Shown here: positions 25,071 through 33,033 of the stretch, piece after piece | How positions within the stretch are numbered: position 1 is the stretch's first letter | Layout: each line of letters opens with the position of its first letter | Origin: Bacillota bacterium | GTDB taxonomy: Bacteria > Bacillota > Bacilli > Paenibacillales > Paenibacillaceae | Reading direction: 5' to 3' | DNA length: 64,000 nucleotides | Assembly: GCA_023433615.1 (NCBI GenBank) | Contig: JAEZCJ010000149.1 | Span: 1 to 64,000, forward strand | Notes under the pieces: model-generated | Databases searched by the model: none | What the model saw: only the letters and a program-made list of their open reading frames with translations | Told to the model about the DNA's origin: nothing | Position numbers and translations under genes: made by a program

Positions 25071-25763
25071 GAAAAAAGAAATCTAAACCTGATAACTCGT
25101 TTATTTCCAGGTAATACAACTCTGAAGGATTGGTTCAGAGAAGAACTGCATTATTGCCCTAAATGCCTCGAAAATGGGTATCACAGCTTTCTCCATCAGG
25201 TTAAAACGATAAACGTATGCCCTTATCATAACTGCAATCTACTTTCGACGTGCAGTAATTGCAATGAGATATTGAAATACGAAATGCCCGATCACTCATT
25301 CGAGTCCGGGTTCCTTTGTGGTTGTGGCACTTATATTGGTGATGCGTCAGTGCACCTGCAAGTGACACGTGATTGGAGTAACAAAGGAGTTTTTATTAAT
25401 GCTGAAGTCGAAGAGTGGATCGGACTTGAAAATGAACACTTAGACAGAATCAAACGTACAGTCACTTACAAACCCGGCCTTGTTGCAAATAATAATTATA
25501 CCTCACATCTCCTTAATATAGCCCACAACAAGAGAGGCAATATTCAATCATATCGGGTAAGGGGGCAACGTTTACCCCCTGAGAGTTATGGTGAGATGTA
25601 TGAGGCAGTTGAAGACACACTTCAGTCATTTGAAAAAAACCTTTTCAGGACGTATCTAGCAAAGCATCAACATTGTATAAAGCGATTTACGGGTCTTTTC
25701 AAGTCACTTGGTCAAGATTTTCCGGAAATCTGCCCCTATGCTTACGCATATGTGTTTTGGTAG
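25071..25763 (+). pseudogene. TniQ/TnsD-like transposon protein, fragment 1
   Basis: The frame is open from about 25071 with no proper start. It carries a zinc-finger-like region typical of TniQ/TnsD target-selection proteins: LHYCPKCLENGYHSFLHQ, INVCPYHNCNLLSTCSNC, then LCGCG. The C-terminal part ends HCIKRFTGLFKSLGQDFPEI then CPYAYAYVFW and a stop. Two more fragments of this last region lie at 30575-31045 and 34757-35590, where the sequence continues beyond the point where this copy stops. Both ends are therefore truncated. Very AT-rich compared with the backbone. Confidence 0.65.
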
Positions 25764-25772
25764 GACAGCTTT

Positions 25773-25982
25773 ATGAACACAAATTTGATTTATAATGAGC
25801 AGTCTTTTGAAAGACCGAGGAAATTGCAGGAGTATAAGGTACCACGTATTCAGAATGCTGAAGATGTTGAAATATTTATGCATTCTTTGCTAAAGAGAGG
25901 AGCTCCGATTAAGTCCGTTAAAACGAGAAATACTGATACTTTTCAGTTGATTCAATATTTCTTTGAGCCAATTGTTGCTTAG
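25773..25982 (+). CDS. Short hypothetical protein, probably a fragment
   Basis: 69 residues beginning MNTNLIYNEQSFERPRKLQE. No ribosome binding site is obvious and no family is recognised. It directly follows the TniQ-like fragment in another frame and may be debris of the same element. Confidence 0.3.
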   Translation: MNTNLIYNEQSFERPRKLQEYKVPRIQNAEDVEIFMHSLLKRGAPIKSVKTRNTDTFQLIQYFFEPIVA

Positions 25983-26049
25983 TATGCACGATGTTTCCGC
26001 TTTTCAAATGTTGAATACCGAATGAATGTGCGAGTTGTCTCGTTGTTAA

Positions 26050-26949
26050 CTACGGTCTACCAAAGTGTTGCGCATATTTTAACACCATTGCCTGTATAGC
26101 TCTTTTCGTCATACGGGAACCAGTCAGTTGCCCATTGGGTACCGCCAAGAACAATGCGGTTTCATTGGTTTGTGGCTTATAAACGATATTCCGAATGTTC
26201 AGATACTTATTAATATCAGCTTTTGCAATCTCACCGAACATTACGATATGATTCGTCCTTTGCCGAGATCTCTGCCGGGTTATCAAGATTTGGTTTTGGC
26301 TTAATGATAAATCAGCAACGTCTAGATTGACAATATCACTCACTAGTAAACCGGAGTGAAGTAATAAACTAATAATACACATATCCCGTTGCTGGTTTAG
26401 ATCATAATTCCACAGAGCCTGAACGTTGTCTGCTAATTTGGAACGGTAACCACTGCGTACAAAGTCGATAAAATCATGCACTTCATTTGAAATAAGCACC
26501 TTTTCGTTAATTTCTCGTGCAGTAGCTTGTACATCAGTTAAACGCTGCATGGATATCTTTCTAAAGATGTTACGGCTTAGTAAAGGTTCCCCTTCCAGGT
26601 TCTCTGCTACATCGTGGAGATAATTAAATAACGAACGAAGTGAGTGTATCTTACGAGAAACACTTCGTTCCTTCATCATCTCTTGCTCTCGGAGATAATC
26701 CATATATTGATGAATATCGTTTACAGTCAGCTGATTTACATATTCGATTTGAAAAACAGACTTTTCGTCCATTGCCTTATGTAATACTAACCATGAGTAA
26801 AAACGATCAAAATCCCTCGAATATTCAAGCAGAGAAGAGGGGGAGACCGATTCAGTAAGTTTATACGAAACATATTCTTCAACAAATGATGGATACTTCT
26901 TTATTCTCTTCATTAATTCCTCATAATCCTTTACTTCCTGCACCTTCAA
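26050..26949 (-). pseudogene. XerS-like tyrosine recombinase truncated before its active site
   Basis: Start is probably TTG 26949, 8 bases after AGGAG. The protein aligns with the intact XerS at 48983-50074: SPSSLLEYSRDFDRFYSWL, SRKIHSLRSLFNYLHDVAE, LLHSGLLVSDIVNLDVADL and SRMTKRAIQAMVLKYAQHFG. It stops right after that last block and so lacks the HxLRH box, the later His/Trp and the catalytic Tyr. In the R-containing motif HSGLRVSE the Arg is also replaced by Leu (HSGLLVSD). The copy therefore cannot be a working recombinase. It lies within the arsR direct repeat pair and is AT-rich, so it was not recently copied from the chromosomal gene. Confidence 0.85.
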
Positions 26950-27019
26950 TGTAATCACTCCTAGAAATATCGTTCTTTTTATATTTGCCTACATCATACA
27001 GAAATAACCTAGTACCTTA

Positions 27020-27192
27020 AGCATCTTCGGAAGCTAAAGTCTCAGGGCCTCATAAATGAATCCCGAAGGGGCCAGTGGGTATACTATTCGCTAAATGTAG
27101 AGGATAAACCCTATATTAAAAGCGTTCTTGATCACATGCCAAGCATGGTCCATCTGCTGCCTGATGACAATGGGCAACCAAAATGTAAATAG
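27020..27192 (+). pseudogene. Duplicated 3' half of arsR
   Basis: Codes for the C-terminal half of ArsR ([20 protein letters not shown] and on to the stop) without the metal site or recognition helix. It is nearly identical to the end of arsR at 23807-23979. Followed by the matching terminator. Confidence 0.88.
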
Positions 27193-27205
27193 ATGTATCA
27201 CAAAA

Positions 27206-27245
27206 ACAAAGGCTCCTGCAATTGATACAGGAGCCTTTGTTTTTA
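27206..27245 (+). terminator. Terminator in the duplicated arsR tail
   Basis: ACAAAGGCTCCTG and CAGGAGCCTTTGT form a perfect 13-base-pair stem, followed by TTTTT. It is a better hairpin than the original copy. Confidence 0.88.
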
Positions 27246-27320
27246 ACAGCATGCTTCAGATGCTTTCGCTTCACTTTCCTCGTTCTTGTTGCAGCCACAG
27301 CCGCTTTCTCCGGTAGTAGA

Positions 27321-27606
27321 ATGCCGACGACAGCCAGCGTACTCAAGCCCTTTATCGCCAGCAGCGTCTTGGCCAGTGGGATCCGGGCCAATGCAGCCGC
27401 CACTTCATCCTCGATGACCTGCAGCTGCTCCACAGCCAGATCATATTCGGCCAGCAGCTGTTGCAGATGAAGCTTGTAGGCCTTTCGGCATGCTTGGCGC
27501 CGACTGAGCGCGCTGCCAGCGCCAGCAACTCGCCAGCTCTTTGTTCACCCCTATGCCGCTTCATTACCTTTTTCCAGCCGTCGATAACTTGGCGAACGGA
27601 GAGCTT
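27321..27606 (-). mobile_element. Internal fragment of an IS110-family insertion sequence
   Basis: Nearly identical to 33386-33675 of the longer IS110 copy, covering the junction of the two transposase parts (LSVRQVIDGWKKVMKRHRGE and LARIPLAKTLLAIKGLSTLA). It has no ends and carries the same reading-frame break as the longer copy. Confidence 0.85.
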
Positions 27607-27689
27607 TTGTACGGTATGGTGGGTGATTAAGACTAAAATAAATGAACGGAGGAACAGAACATTCTTTTTCGTTGGACGATCTAAAAAAG

Positions 27690-27835
27690 TGTCGGAAGAT
27701 AAGAACATATACACTTAGGAAGCCGCGTAAATCGCGGCTTTTTCTTTTTTTTGATATAAGTTCTTGACCAAAGTCCAAGACAAGAACTTATATTCTTAGC
27801 CGAAATGGACATGAACATATATGCTTACCCAGTTT
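27690..27835 (+). repeat. Repeat block A: multiple inverted and direct ~20-base sites, transposon-end-like
   Basis: Four versions of a site close to GGACAAGAACWTRTATCCTT occur here: AAGAACATATACACTTA (27701), the reverse complement GATATAAGTTCTTG (27753), AAGAACTTATATTCTTA (27782) and TGAACATATATGCTTA (27812). A GC hairpin GCCGCG...CGCGGC with a T-run lies between the first two. A second, very similar block is at 31074-31185 in the same orientation. Repeated protein-binding sites of this spacing are typical of Tn7/Tn5053-type transposon ends. Confidence 0.65.
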
Positions 27836-27985
27836 TCGGCCCACTGAGCAGAACGGGGCTTTAAGTACACTCTGGACAGGGCATACCGATCAAAAGCGAA
27901 ATGTGGGAAAAAAGAAGAAGCATGAAACAACGACGTGATTCCTCTCCATTTATTTGGGAGGAATTCAACCGAAATGAGCATAACA

Positions 27986-28450
27986 AATACCTTTTATGGA
28001 TTGTCAATCCAAGTCCTTTAGGCCAGGGTTTTATGAGATGGTCTATTCAATGGTGGACGCAACAATGATAACGCCTGGAATGCGAATATTGGAAATTGGC
28101 ATTGGTACTGGCAGATTACCGCAACCTTAGCAAAACACTGTAACGTTTCTGTTGATTCATTGGAATCGTGGGAAGAATTGAACTCCATACAGAAATATGC
28201 TGAGGTAGTGGAAGTACCCAATCAGGTCATTGCATTAAATGCAATAGCGCATAAAATTCCGTTTACTGATCACTGCTTCGATGCCGTAAACATTGGTTTT
28301 TTTGAGATGATCAAGGATGAAAATCCTCAAGCGCTTCAAGAGAAGGTCCGAGTAGCTAAAAGAGAGGCCCGAATAGCGTTAGCTGAACCGATGTGCCTTC
28401 AGGGAACCCTTCCATCAGAACTAATACCCGATCAGTTGACACCAGAATAG
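27986..28450 (+). pseudogene. Decayed SAM-dependent methyltransferase
   Basis: Motif I is readable as GMRILEIGIGTGRLPQ, preceded by VYSMVDATMITP, then a stop. A later frame gives AIAHKIPFTDHCFDAVNIGF (the post-motif III region) and runs to 28450 with AKREARIALAEP. At least one frameshift and a missing piece separate the two parts. The sequence is AT-rich and lies inside the mobile island. Confidence 0.65.
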
Positions 28451-28596
28451 GTCTGAGCCAGTGAACGACGGGTCCATAAACAGACCTGTGTATCAAAATA
28501 CACAATTATTTATTTTTTCTAAAAGGAGGGAATGGGAGGCAAACGTAGAATATTACTAATGTAAGCTATATTACAAATAAGGGAGATGATGGATTT

Positions 28597-29448
28597 ATGA
28601 AAGGAAAGCTGTATTGGTTTTTGGTTGTAGTTCTGCTAGTAGTTTCGATTCCGATTTCTGCAAGCGCTGCAACGCATGGAAAACGGGAATATACAGAAAA
28701 AGAACTCGACAGAATACTCACTCGGGCTGGATATCCTTACCTGCATGAACTGAATTATGAAGATAAAAAATTCATCGTTCAGAATTCTGGTGTGAACTTA
28801 AAGTATAACGGACGAACCGAGACGCAGTATAAGTTAAATTCAGACGGTACTTTAGAAAGAGTAGTACCTGCACCTGCCGGCCAATTTCAAACTATGGGCA
28901 CTATTAATACAAACGACCTCACACTGTGGTTCGAAGATTATACTGTCTTTGTAAATGGCGTTAAGCATAGAGACGTATATCCTCGGTTTCAATGGAAAAG
29001 AGGTACAATAGCAATCAATGATAGCTTTGGAGTGGCAATCCCTGAAGGATGGTCAATTATCTCCTCGGAAAATTCCTGTCAGACCCAAAGCACGACCATT
29101 TACAATTATGGTACGCCATATGAAACATGGAATGTTGAAACGAGCTGCGGTGGAAGACCAGCAGTAGAAAATATTTACGGAAAGACATGGTCGAGCTTTG
29201 TTAAACCTGGAAATGGAACGGCAGGGACCATCGTCTATAAAGGAACCGCATATTTCCGTGTTAAAAAAGTAAATAGTAATGCAATTAATCGTTTTGTCGG
29301 TTCATATGTCCATGATACAACTTCGAGCTATAGCTCTAGCTATGGGGTTACACTAGGTTATGGTGCTATCTCTTTTTCACTCACCGGTAATTCGAGTAGT
29401 AGTAACAATATAGATACAGCTGGTTTCAGTAAAGATATTATCTGGTAA
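28597..29448 (+). CDS. Secreted protein of unknown function
   Basis: 283 residues with a strong signal peptide (YWFLVVVLLVVSIPISASA, cleavage near AAT). The mature protein has no membrane segments; a Cys pair (SENSCQTQ, VETSCGGRP) could form a disulfide. The C-terminal third is rich in Ser, Gly and Tyr. No catalytic motif or known family recognised. GGGAGATG sits about 10 bases before the ATG. The gene is intact but AT-rich and flanked by IS debris, so it looks like cargo acquired by transfer. Confidence 0.7.
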   Translation: MKGKLYWFLVVVLLVVSIPISASAATHGKREYTEKELDRILTRAGYPYLHELNYEDKKFIVQNSGVNLKYNGRTETQYKLNSDGTLERVVPAPAGQFQTMGTINTNDLTLWFEDYTVFVNGVKHRDVYPRFQWKRGTIAINDSFGVAIPEGWSIISSENSCQTQSTTIYNYGTPYETWNVETSCGGRPAVENIYGKTWSSFVKPGNGTAGTIVYKGTAYFRVKKVNSNAINRFVGSYVHDTTSSYSSSYGVTLGYGAISFSLTGNSSSSNNIDTAGFSKDIIW

Positions 29449-29457
29449 TGAAAAAGA

Positions 29458-29690
29458 GGGTGTCCCAAAAATGATATGCTCCCCTTACGGTAGACAGGTG
29501 AAATATTATAACCTGTTTCTGCAGGGGGAGTATTTTTTCATGCCTAAAAAGAAGCATACAGCTTCAGAGAAGTTAGTGATCATTCAGGCAATTGAGCGTG
29601 GTCGTATTGGCGTTAATGCCGCAGTGAAAACGTTCGCTGTCTCTAAAACATCCTTTAGCGAAATGGCGGCGTAAGTACCGTTTGTTTGGC
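29458..29690 (+). mobile_element. IS3-family remnant: orfA N terminus
   Basis: An end-like sequence (TGTCCCAAAAATGATATG) is followed by a transposase helix-turn-helix start, MPKKKHTASEKLVIIQAIER, then VNAAVKTFAVSKTS. A frameshift follows: WRRKYRLFGYEGLETR is readable only in another frame. Truncated afterwards. Confidence 0.75.
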
Positions 29691-29724
29691 TATGAGGGGC
29701 TTGAGACTCGAGTTTATAACCAGA

Positions 29725-29912
29725 GCTACTCTGAAATATTTTTTCTCACACTTTAAAGTTCCCCAGAAGGATTCCATGGGGTCGTTATCAATGCAGCAGC
29801 CAACGCGAGACATGCTCTGAGTGAGCTGAGCCTCATCGAGCATTTCCTTAAACCGTAGGGAAGTATACTGAAAGCCGCGGTCGCGAAAAAAAACGCCGGC
29901 TTCGGAAAGCAC
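29725..29912 (-). mobile_element. IS3-family remnant: orfB integrase-core fragment
   Basis: Reads on the minus strand as DRGFQYTSLRFKEMLDEAQL, then SMSRVGCCIDNDPMESFWGT with the catalytic Glu. No start or end. It faces opposite to the orfA piece next to it, so the element was rearranged. Confidence 0.8.
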
Positions 29913-30081
29913 TTAGGTTATCACGACATCGAGTGACAACTTAGACGCAGTTATAATATTTGTAGAATTATCGGCATCTTCGAAATTTTTGCTCCTCGAT
30001 GCAAACTAAAATAAATGGTACTAGAGACACTTTCTATTATTAAGCAAAGACAAATAATATATAGAGGGGGAGGGAGACCGG

Positions 30082-30393
30082 TTGAGAAAAATTATCTGTA
30101 CATCAATGATCGTCCTGATAAGTTTTTTGCTTATTTCTTGTTCTGTAAACTCTGACAATAATGATATTTCAGCAACAGTATCGTTCATTCAGGTTACTGA
30201 TAAAGGTGGAACTGAGGGAGAGTACTGGATACTCGCCGTATACCCTGACAAAATAGAGGTTAAACGTGAAATGAAGATCATTGTCGGGGATAAAAATGTA
30301 TGGAATCTTATTGAGATAGATCGGAAATATACAGCCCATTATGCTAAACGTGATAATGGATCTTATTATTTATATGAGATTGAGTCAATGTAA
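30082..30393 (+). CDS. Small lipoprotein, function unknown
   Basis: 103 residues with a lipoprotein signal (MIVLISFLLISC, lipobox LISC). The mature ~85 residues (EGEYWILAVYPDKIEVKREM) look like a small soluble beta-rich domain. Start is TTG 30082 after the purine-rich GAGGGGGAGGGAG. No family recognised. It lies between IS3 fragments in the AT-rich island and appears intact. Confidence 0.65.
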   Translation: MRKIICTSMIVLISFLLISCSVNSDNNDISATVSFIQVTDKGGTEGEYWILAVYPDKIEVKREMKIIVGDKNVWNLIEIDRKYTAHYAKRDNGSYYLYEIESM

Positions 30394-30403
30394 AAAAAGA
30401 GGC

Positions 30404-30560
30404 TATCCCAAAAAGTGAACTGCACCCGTCAAGTAGACAGTACAATAAATAAAGATCAGTTAGGCGGCCTTTGTTCTGATTTCCATTGGACTGAGGCCGT
30501 TTAATTTTGCCTGCAATCGCTTGTAATTGTAAAAGTGAAAGCCAATCCTACAATCAAAGT
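30404..30560 (-). mobile_element. IS3-family remnant: orfB C terminus and one end
   Basis: On the minus strand, YNYKRLQAKLNGLSPMEIR runs to TKAA and a stop at 30460, the standard C terminus of IS3 orfB. An end-like sequence, GTGAACTGCACCCGTCAAGT, lies just beyond. The rest of the element is missing. Confidence 0.8.
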
Positions 30561-30574
30561 CCTTTTCAGGCACT

Positions 30575-31045
30575 GTACTGAAAAACTATGATTTAAGGTT
30601 GCCGGATCTCCGATCTAAATTTTATCTTGAGAATCGATTAACATTTAAGGATATTGAGCAGTATCTCCAAAGAAGATTCCTAAAAGCGCATCGGCATTGC
30701 ATCCTGAAATTTCTTGAATTAAGGAAAGAAGAGGGGAATGGTTTTCACAAGCTTTGCCCATACGCATATGCATTCGTATTCTGGAGAAAGTCGATATTAA
30801 TGTTGGACTCGACGGCACCGAGTCGATATTGATCCATCGAACATGTACGGGCTCAATACGGCCACCACGCTAACCAACACTGAAAGAACTTTCTTGTTTG
30901 AGGAATATGCAAGGCAGAACCAGCATCTGGAACATCCGAAACCGCATTTTTTGGGCTGCTCAATAAGGTAACTGCTAAGTTCTTCATAAACTTCTTTTTC
31001 GAGTGGCTTAAGATCAAACAAATTTTCAACCTGCATTATCCACTT
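30575..31045 (+). pseudogene. TniQ/TnsD-like transposon protein, fragment 2
   Basis: Opens with YDLRLPDLRSKFYLENRL and reaches HRHCILKFLELRKEEGNG, then CPYAYAFVFWRKS. After a frameshift the same protein continues as DIDPSNMYGLNTATTL and TERTFLFEEYARQ, then in a third frame GLLNKVTAKFFINFFFEWLK. All three parts align in order with the copy at 34757-35590. It is clearly dead, and sits immediately upstream of repeat block B. Confidence 0.75.
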
Positions 31046-31073
31046 AATGTTTACATGCGACAATGAAAAAAAA

Positions 31074-31185
31074 AGACGCGAAAATCGCGGCTATTTTTTT
31101 TAAGGATATAAGTTCTTGTCCAAAGTGCAGGGCAAGAACTTATATCCTTAGCCGAAATGGACAAGAACATGTATCCTTACCCGGT
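31074..31185 (+). repeat. Repeat block B: transposon-end-like sites
   Basis: A hairpin (CGCG...CGCG then T7) is followed by AAGGATATAAGTTCTTGTCC (31102), CAAGAACTTATATCCTTA (31133) and GGACAAGAACATGTATCCTT (31159). The first is an exact reverse complement of the consensus site. The order and spacing match block A at 27690-27835. Confidence 0.7.
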
Positions 31186-31231
31186 TTAAGGTAACCGACT
31201 TTGAGAACCGGTTACTCCATAGAGATAGAAC

Positions 31232-31422
31232 ATGAATCTCGTCACAAACCCGAAGGCTACCGAGGCGACCGGCAATACGTGCCCGTGCTGCGCAAAGGAC
31301 GGATAGGCGAGTTTTACGGATGCAGCGCATTTCCTAAGTGCCGGCATACGTTTGTCGAATCGAACTACCGCGTAGCCGCGCTTGACCGTCTACGGCTAAA
31401 CATCGTGTATAGCTGTAGGTGA
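31232..31422 (+). pseudogene. Topoisomerase-type zinc-ribbon remnant
   Basis: From ATG 31232 the frame reads up to NTCPCCAKDG and stops; one frame over, KGRIGEFYGCSAFPKCRHTF completes a C-terminal zinc ribbon like those of DNA topoisomerase I or NERD/zinc-ribbon proteins. A single frameshift separates the two Cys pairs, and the parent protein is not present. Confidence 0.6.
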
Positions 31423-31524
31423 TTAAACACCATCTTTAGCGCGTTAAATTACTAAAATATACTGCAGAAGGATGTGCTATACTGGACCCATGGGCGCCTA
31501 AAACCCGAAGAGGAGATGGGAAGC

Positions 31525-31776
31525 ATGGCATTGGTTAAGAAGATTTTATGGGACAATCGAGAGGTAGAGTGGAAGTCGGAGACTGTTTGTTCCGTACGCG
31601 CAAAGAAGATTCGTGGCGAGTTGTTCCTTCAACTCAACACCTATGGATCGAAAGACCGAGAGATGAAAGGAATATCAAGTCAAGCAATGACATTTGACCA
31701 GGAGAGCGGAATATTGCTACGCGATATGCTTCTCACCATCTACCCGTTGAATCCTAACGAAACACCCAATACATAA
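31525..31776 (+). CDS. Hypothetical 83-residue protein
   Basis: A small soluble protein (MALVKKILWDNREVEWKSET, later KIRGELFLQLNTYG). ATG 31525 is preferred: AGGAG at 31511 sits 9 bases before it, but abuts the ATG at 31516. An extended -10 promoter, TGCTATACT at 31475-31483, lies about 40 bases upstream, so the gene is probably expressed. No family recognised. Confidence 0.55.
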   Translation: MALVKKILWDNREVEWKSETVCSVRAKKIRGELFLQLNTYGSKDREMKGISSQAMTFDQESGILLRDMLLTIYPLNPNETPNT

Positions 31777-31858
31777 TCACAATACCACTCCCAATCTTGA
31801 TTTACTGGTGGGGGCATGTGGTAAGATACCAGCAAATTGGTAGATTGGGAGGCGGAAC

Positions 31859-32131
31859 ATGAAATTGTTCTCTGAGGTTTGGAAAAGTATTACCGCGCTT
31901 GAAGGAAGCGAGTTTCAACAGGTCCGGGGCCAAAAGTTTATTTACGCCGTTTCGGGGGATTATATCGTTCCGAATACGACTAATATTCGCATTCCAAAAT
32001 CAAATTTCGAGAAAGCATGGAAGCAAATGCCTGTGAGCGGCCCAGGTGCTCTTCACAAAAGTCTTATCGCACCTTCGTACTTGTATGCGATTCTTTCTGA
32101 TCAGAGGATTGTCGGAGAGGCTGCCTCTTGA
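31859..32131 (+). CDS. Hypothetical protein, first of a tandem paralogous pair
   Basis: 90 residues. The central block VSGDYIVPNTTNIRIPKSNF and KAWKQMPVSGPG is repeated in the next gene, so the pair arose by duplication. GGGAGGCGG lies 5 bases before the ATG. The stop overlaps the TTG start of the second gene. Family not recognised; the conserved GDYxxPNxTxIRI and MPVSGP motifs would be the search handle. Confidence 0.6.
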   Translation: MKLFSEVWKSITALEGSEFQQVRGQKFIYAVSGDYIVPNTTNIRIPKSNFEKAWKQMPVSGPGALHKSLIAPSYLYAILSDQRIVGEAAS

Positions 32132-32349
32132 AGTTGCCTATTCATGTCATCTGGCAGCAGATTTACAGCAATGCCGGTCATATCAATATCGTATTTCCGC
32201 ACTATCGAACGGCTTCGTACCACGTCCATGGCGACTATGTAATTCCTAACTACACCGACATCCGGATTCACAAGCGCTATTTCGAGGAAGCCTGGGCGAA
32301 AATGCCTGTATCCGGCCCCGATGTGGTCTCTTTTTGCCATATTTCCTAA
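32128..32349 (+). CDS. Hypothetical protein, second of the tandem pair
   Basis: 73 residues from TTG 32128, with GGAGAGG 7 bases upstream. It shares HGDYVIPNYTDIRIHKRYF and AWAKMPVSGPD with its neighbour, then ends soon after, about 20 residues earlier than the first copy. It may be C-terminally truncated. The overlapping stop/start indicates coupled translation. Confidence 0.5.
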   Translation: MKLPIHVIWQQIYSNAGHINIVFPHYRTASYHVHGDYVIPNYTDIRIHKRYFEEAWAKMPVSGPDVVSFCHIS

Positions 32350-32433
32350 TCTCATTGTTGGTCACACGTGCGCATCGGCTCGTCGGCTGTAGTCGAGCCG
32401 TACACGCATATTAGATTGAAGGAGAACTGCTCG

Positions 32434-32610
32434 ATGAAGAACTACGAGTATTCAACGCCAACTCAACTGAGATGGGGCGCCTGTTTTTGTTGCGGTGGCC
32501 ACCTTCCAGCCCAAAAGAAAGAGCATATCTTTAATTCGAGCTGGACAGGAAAACATAAGACTGGTGCTTTAATCTGCGATGAAAGTCATTTGGCGATGAC
32601 AAGAACTTGA
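32434..32610 (+). CDS. Short HNH-like zinc protein, probably truncated
   Basis: 58 residues from ATG 32434, 8 bases after AAGGAG. The sequence CFCCGGHLPAQKKEHIFNSS, later ALICDE, resembles the start of an HNH-type module (CxxC, then EH) with the second CxxC missing. I take it as a 3'-truncated gene. Confidence 0.5.
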   Translation: MKNYEYSTPTQLRWGACFCCGGHLPAQKKEHIFNSSWTGKHKTGALICDESHLAMTRT

Positions 32611-33033
32611 TCCGATTCCCGACAAGCAGCCAACTTGCCAGTAACCTCTTGAGCTCCCTCGATAAAATGTAGTTTTCTAACGAATTCTCGCTTATTCGCA
32701 GGATCTCACCAGAGGAAAAAACGCTATCCGGACAGAAGGGGCTATGTACCGTAAAATTAGGCAACCGAAGCGTATGCGGGAACAGGAGGGGCGAGATTTC
32801 GCTCCTCTCTTTACTGCTCTGCTGCACGCTGCTTCACGTATCTCCGGAGGCTTTCACTCCCATTTCTCGACAGGTCCATGCCCTTTCATTCCTTCGTTAC
32901 GCCTATCCGGTGGGTGGAGGCCGGTTATCCTAACGGTACGGTTCTAGGCCCTTTTGTTTAATGCAATCCGGTACTCCGTGCAATCTTGAGATCCTGCGAA
33001 TAAGCCAATTTTCGTTGCAAAATTAGGAAGCGG
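32611..33033. other. Non-coding stretch before the IS110 copy
   Basis: No gene, hairpin or repeat that I can support. A short open frame around 32744-32947 has no ribosome site and no recognisable sequence. Confidence 0.4.

Larger units (their letters stand above)
27020..27286 (+). repeat. Right copy of the ~270-base arsR-tail direct repeat
   Basis: Matches 23807-24078. Beyond about 27286 it is interrupted by an IS110 fragment. Confidence 0.85.

Noticed and set aside
30421..30560. Possible riboswitch or attenuator in the structured region after the lipoprotein
   Set aside because: The sequence is explained by an IS3 end and orfB C terminus on the minus strand.
32744..32947. 67-codon open frame before the IS110 copy
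   Set aside because: No ribosome site, no recognisable motif and basic/Pro-rich translation typical of non-coding DNA.
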